From Schistocephalus solidus (taxonomy: Eukaryota; Platyhelminthes; Cestoda; Diphyllobothriidea; Diphyllobothriidae), in the NCBI GenBank assembly GCA_017591395.1, contig WEDG01000794.1, forward strand, positions 1 through 64,000: a DNA stretch of 64,000 nucleotides. Direction: 5' to 3'. Positions 59,216 through 64,000 of the stretch are shown here, piece after piece. Under the pieces are notes generated by a model that saw only the letters and a program-made list of their open reading frames with translations, was not told where the DNA came from and ran no database searches. How positions within the stretch are numbered: the stretch's first letter is position 1; each line of letters opens with the position of its first letter. The translations under genes and the position numbers were made by a program.

Positions 59216-59989
59216 TCTCGAAAGTTGCCTTCTTCACCATACGGAAGCAGCTATTTTATCCTGATAGTGAAAGTCCCGATCCATAGGGATAAATTCGACG
59301 TGGTTTGCATTATATACGTCTCCAAGTGATGAAGGACAACTTGTGTAAATGGTAAATCTAAAGAGGATTTGCGCAAACCCGTGTTTGGCTCTTAACAGAC
59401 CAACTGATGGTTCTCGACGGCTATGAGTCATGGGCGTCACCTGCGAAGGGTTGATTAGTCGAACCAGAGCAGGTATTTTCAGTATAACCGCATACCAACC
59501 AAAAGTTTGCACACTGAGAAACATCTTCATAATCAAAACAACATTATGTCATCTTGAGTGTGGATGAACCCTTTCCTGCGTCAACAGCAACCGATGGACA
59601 GAATAACTGACTGGCGAAATGTGGCATTTACAAACGGGCTGAGCGATGCCAACTGGTGAACTGACCATTAAATGGCCACCCTAAATATTTGGTTGGAAAT
59701 CCAATCACAGAGGCAGTTTCGGGTGAAAAACGCTGGCAAACAGTAATTCTAGATACGGCTGAAAAAAGGGGCTAGTATCAACCACATTAACAAAAACCTT
59801 GATATTGGGATAGGGGCAATGAATGCTTTTAAAACGGATTGTGGGATACCATCCAAACCTCCGCTACGTAAGTTTCTCAACCCATAGATGCTCGCCGGTC
59901 AAATCCTCCCGATTTTAATGCATAAATATTAGTAAGCTGATAAGGCAGGGAAAATCCAGAGGTACGCTGACCGAAGCAAATGAAGAAAC
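59216..59989. other. Interval between PLE-B and a decayed LINE
   Basis: No motif was recognised. A 100-codon minus-strand frame at 59234-59536 has no family. The right part may be the eroded 5' half of the following LINE, but no endonuclease motif is readable. Confidence 0.4.
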
Positions 59990-61070
59990 TCCTTTGAAGA
60001 CATAAAGCCAGTATGCGACCGAAGCACATCAAAACCACTCAAGCAAAAACTTTTTCTGTAAAGCAAATCGCAGATACTGCAACGTTGGACAGCACACTTT
60101 CAAGGTGTTCCCGACCGCCACCTGAAATCTACCAAGAATCCATTAATCGATGCCCTCAGGTTGAAGCCAACATTGACGCTGAACACTTGTCCACCTTGGA
60201 GGATACAATAAAGGGGTCAGCGCAGGTCAAGGGGAAAATCTACGGGCACCGAGTTGATTCCAGTGATAGACTACAAACATGCTGGCTTTCGAAAAGATTG
60301 GTGTTGTTTTTTGGAAGATACGGAGGTACGTATGAATCCTAAGCTATTTTAAGGTTGACACGGCTTTCCTATGCAAACGAAAATCCCACCGTGTAGGATA
60401 CTGAGCAGGGTAATTTTTTAATCAATAGTAATGGAAAAATTTGTACCTGCGCTCTCATCGGTCGTCCGAATACACATTTTAGCTATGTGACTTTCGCCAC
60501 GCTCATTCGCACGATAGCCCTCACGAAATGAGAACTGGTCTCTGCAATACCTTCGCTGATCTCATCGAGGCCTCTAGAACAACAAAAACAGGCAAAATGG
60601 GAAGGGGTTACGAAGTTTGGATATCTCGAACGGTTTGTGATGATGAACAGGCAGATGAAGGGAGAAGCATTCTAGACCACCGATCAATATCCGTTATTTT
60701 CAGTGGCAAATTGAGGGAGGCAAGGTTATGTATTCACAGCGTTCTCCTCCGGTCTCACGGGCTCCATAATGCTTATGAACAATAAGTTATCGCTACACCT
60801 GTTTGAATCTAATTGAATATATTTGAACGCCATCTATTGAAGTTTGGAAGGTTAGAATATATGATTTGCTCTTCGCCGACGATTGTGTACCAAATGAGGT
60901 GGGCCTATGTACAGCGCAATCCGGATCGCCTCATCTCCGGACGCGTCAACTTCAAATGCAACATCGAAACGGGGAAAAAGATTTTTATGTACCAAGTACC
61001 ACCACCTGTTGAATATAGTGAAATTGACCACTCCAGTTTCGTGGAGGCCGCAGTAGGATTATTTTGAAAC
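59990..61070 (+). pseudogene. Decayed LINE reverse transcriptase, plus strand
   Basis: The pieces align in order with the LINE RT at 55.4-57 kb. RCPQVEANID (about 60150) is followed in another frame by GKSTGTELIPVIDYKHAGFR (counterpart of SGKAPGSDAIPPEVYKHGGP). TGLCNTFADLIEAS (about 60533) stands for motif A, with Asp kept. KFGYLERFVMM is the counterpart of KFGCPKRF, and [11 protein letters not shown] holds motif C with FADD at 60872-60883. Many stops and frame changes separate the blocks. Sequence divergence is much higher than for the 53-59 kb LINE, so this is an older copy or a related family. Confidence 0.75.
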
Positions 61071-61779
61071 TGGATAATACTCCGTTTACCGCATTCCTTT
61101 ATTCATATGCCACAGGGGTCCGATATATAGACAAGGTTGAGATCTACTGAGATGTGCGTGGATGCAGTGACTTATGCATATGTGTTGACTCCTGATAATG
61201 GACATCATGAAGATTCCCTTATCACATGTTAGCTAAAACCGATTACGCTGGACAAACTCAACTGCGGGAGTGATTGCACATGCAGTTCAACAAGCAGTTG
61301 CAGTAGACCGTCTCATCAGGTGTTTGTGAGTGAAAGATACAGCTGTTTTGAGCACTGCCCTCGAACATGCTTGTTTTTTACACGCAACCAATCAGTGAAG
61401 AGAACAGTGTCAATTTTTTTCGAGCTCTCGCGAGCCAGCATCTACCCCCACGCTATCAACCCTCACCCTTCTCGACCGGGTGTCTCAATACCCTCAAGAA
61501 GACTGAAGGCGGAAGAGGACGCAAATGGCTGGCGTTGTATGAGCTTGCGGCCAGGCCTCCCACCAAACCCCCATGATTCTCATTTATTATAGGTGTGCAT
61601 CTGCAATAATGCCTACCGCACTCTGATCTGGCTACGGGCTTTTTCTAACGCATCTAACGCTTGGCTGTGCCTCCTAAACGGGCCGCATTATATATGCGCT
61701 GGACCAACACGGAGGCCAGATTAGGGTGCGCAGGCGTTATCCGGGTCGAGCTCCCATAAAAAATGTCAAACATATGGGG
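61071..61779. other. Interval without a recognised gene
   Basis: This lies between the decayed RT and a 3' UTR fragment of the same orientation, so it may be the eroded C-terminal part of that LINE. No finger motif could be read. A 90-codon frame at 61320 lacks a family. Confidence 0.4.
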
Positions 61780-62085
61780 GTGTGGTGGCACGCGTACATG
61801 CAGGCTCACGGAGCACCAACCACTCTTGCGATTTATGGCCCTCCCACTCCGTGGGATCTGACTGAGGCGAAGCATCCCGGTCAGGAGCGTCTTCCACCGT
61901 GCCAGCCACCTGCGCCCGACCCCGCCTCTGGTCTTCTTCTTGAAACCGGACACAGATGCGTAAGGGAAGATGGTGTGCGGTAGCTGCAGTGCGAGTCTTC
62001 AATCACTCAAAACTAATCCACGCGAAGTCACCGTCTCTGCACTACTATGTGGTGGACATCGTCGGACGACAGTCGAGCTGTGGAA
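61780..62085 (+). repeat. LINE 3' UTR (repeat family A), fragment at 61.8 kb
   Basis: It carries the ccctcccactccgtgggatc block, a cagccacctgcgcccgaccc block, ctctggtcttcttcttga, gtgcggtagctgcagtgcga and the terminal gtggacatcgtcggacgaca block ending near agtcgagctgt. It corresponds to the distal sub-repeat only. Orientation and position fit it being the 3' end of the decayed plus-strand LINE to its left. Confidence 0.75.
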
Positions 62086-64000
62086 CCACATGACCAGTCA
62101 ACAAATCACAGACAAATGCCTGTAATCGGCCCACAGCAGATGGATGTGACGTTAGTTCCGCGTAACCTCCGCTCTTACATAACCAGTCCTGCCCTGTCAT
62201 TGTGAATGTGCGCCTCGCGTGCACCTGCCAGTACACTCCAACTCTAATTTATGTAAAGACGATAATTAGCCTCTCTTTGCATCAGTATTCTACTTTAGGT
62301 TTAGCATGAATGACAAAGCACCGACTTAAACTAGCATGGTAGTTGGCCTACTAAGGTATTTTGTCACACTATAAATTTACAGTGTGCGCTTAAAATACGT
62401 TTCACTCAAGTTGATGGTCCACAGTGGTGCACCTCGGGGCTCTATGCCAGTTGTTTTTAGTGTCACTGATATGAGCGATCTTTTAGAAGTTACTTTAGAA
62501 TAAAACTGGGAGCATGCTTTTGTCAACACAGTTTCGGATAGCATTACTTGTTAGATCGACCAATGCGATCTTTTCAAATTCTTCAAGAGAAACGCTTACT
62601 CAGACTTCTTAAGTCCTCGACGCACAGCATGTCGCATACTAATTCAGCCGTAGATGTTTAAATTAGAGTTTCAATTAACCTTTGAAATATTTAAGCTGTA
62701 GTTCCAGGCTGTCACTGGCGTGAAAAGATCAACAATATTCTCAACAACAGCAAGCACTAAACTCGACCTTACTTCAAATACCGCTTATTATGATTTGTCC
62801 ACGATTGTGATATTCTAAAGAAGCCTGTCATGTACGGAGTGTTTGAAAAATTTACACCCTCTTTTTCACAATTCGAGATGGCTGCCTCTAAATCACCTCA
62901 AAATTTAGTATACACAAGCGAAAAGCTAATGTTCATATATGGCCATGGAGAAGGGGATACAAAAAGAAGACATGGGGCTAGGCAATTCAGACTCTGACCT
63001 TCTCCAAACGACTTCACGCATCAAGCCTGCATACACACTTAGGGACAATGTGTGTGGGTCATGGTCTTGCCAGTTAGATTTTCATGTAGCGGGTCATCGC
63101 TCCTCGGATAAAACCACTTAATGGGGGAAGTAAAGCCCTTGATTTTTTTCCTTTTCCATCCCTCAATCGGGGTAAATATGGAAGTAACCATCACTCCCAT
63201 ATGGCATGTAACATTTCAAATCTCTGCCGGCAGGAATCGGCTCCGTTGCTCAGGTGATTGGACACGTTGGGCACGAAAAATAGTACCGTATATGACAGAT
63301 GGCTTCATACAAAATGCCAGGGTGGCGCCTTTTCCCATGCCATACCCCCTTGGAATTAAGCGTAAGGCCATCTGTAATACGGGGCTACCTATTCCAGCGT
63401 CCTACTGTGGATTCTTTCACTCCTAGCTGATCCATAGCTAACTAGCAAGAGCTTAACTCAAAAGTGTCCAAGCTGTGCTTGCGATATATCGGATTGAGGA
63501 GGATAACTCTACCCATAGTGGGCATTGCCGCCCTCTTCTGTTTTTCAGTAATCATACGCGCTTACTGTTTGCCCGTCGCTGTGGCTGCCTGCGTGTATTT
63601 TAGAACCGGAGTTCCAGGCAAAATGACAGCGCATATTGGTCAGTCAGATCTTACGATGCTAATTTTTTATCGCACCATTAGGCAGTGATGCACTTCTTTA
63701 ATCGTTTTTCTGTCTATCCTATTCCTCTGTGCATCTCTAGGGTGTTTTAAGCATAGAAAAGCAACTAAATTATCTCTTACAATTGCTTGCCTCTGCCATC
63801 ACACTTTGACTTGTCTGGTTAGGGTTTTTCCTGATCATTTATAACCCAGAGAAAATATTTCCAAGCGTTTTTTTTTCACCACCCTCTGCAAACCTTTTGT
63901 TTTGTTCCTGCTCCTCCAGACTCCTGCCTTCACCTATCCGGCTTAGAACCTAACCCGCTTGCCAATACTAGCGCAAAGCTGCCCACTTAATCGTCAAGCC
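62086..64000. other. Interval without a recognised gene
   Basis: Frames of 60 codons (62939), 101 codons (63121-63426) and 74 codons (63464) follow each other on the plus strand, but none shows a family motif or clear splice sites. They could be pieces of an unrecognised gene or repeat. The final 300 bases are pyrimidine-rich on the plus strand and featureless. Confidence 0.45.

Overview
The window looks like repeat-rich nuclear DNA from a flatworm, most likely a tapeworm of the diphyllobothriidean type. The sequence is AT-rich and mostly non-coding, with no operons. It carries several Penelope-like and non-LTR retroelements, short AT microsatellites, and only two stretches that read as host protein-coding genes. 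The flatworm call is inference: it rests on a LINE whose C-terminus is a run of CxxC...HxxxH fingers, on Penelope elements with GIY-YIG tails, and on small hammerhead-ribozyme repeats known from flatworms. No species-specific marker was seen.

Host genes. A TNFAIP8/TIPE-family protein is on the minus strand at 31425-32051. The last coding exon of a CIMIP1 (C20orf85)-type ciliary microtubule inner protein is on the plus strand at 50751-51099. Their other exons were not located.

Left part (1-13 kb). A decayed Penelope-like element (PLE-A) lies at about 1.9-3.7 kb and is followed by a short repeat (family B) that recurs as an inverted pair at 9.1-9.5 kb.

Middle (13-30 kb). A 4.2-kb tandem array of about 306-bp units spans 13103-17290; 13 of its unit junctions carry a tRNA-derived Pol III-type module. 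The array ends in a scrambled junction that runs into a hammerhead-ribozyme element. A tandem ribozyme copy is at 20.65-20.87 kb and a diverged one at 26.15-26.26 kb. A 1.65-kb segment at 18.8-20.4 kb is duplicated in direct orientation at 28.1-29.8 kb. A LINE 3' end lies at 20.9-22.4 kb.

Right part (33-62 kb). Pieces of a LINE 3' UTR family are scattered at 33.7, 48.2 and 61.8 kb, and a Penelope 3' fragment (PLE-C) lies at 38.3-38.9 kb. The most complex structure is at 51.4-59.2 kb: a second Penelope element (PLE-B) with a terminal repeat on each side, interrupted near its 3' end by a 5.5-kb minus-strand LINE. The LINE has an AP endonuclease, a reverse transcriptase, C2H2-type fingers and a long 3' UTR. 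A more decayed plus-strand relative of the LINE follows at 60-62 kb.

All the retroelement ORFs seen are broken. In the 51-59 kb LINE several frameshifts sit at short homopolymer runs, so some may be long-read assembly errors rather than true decay. The remaining long intervals show no supportable gene and are listed as such.
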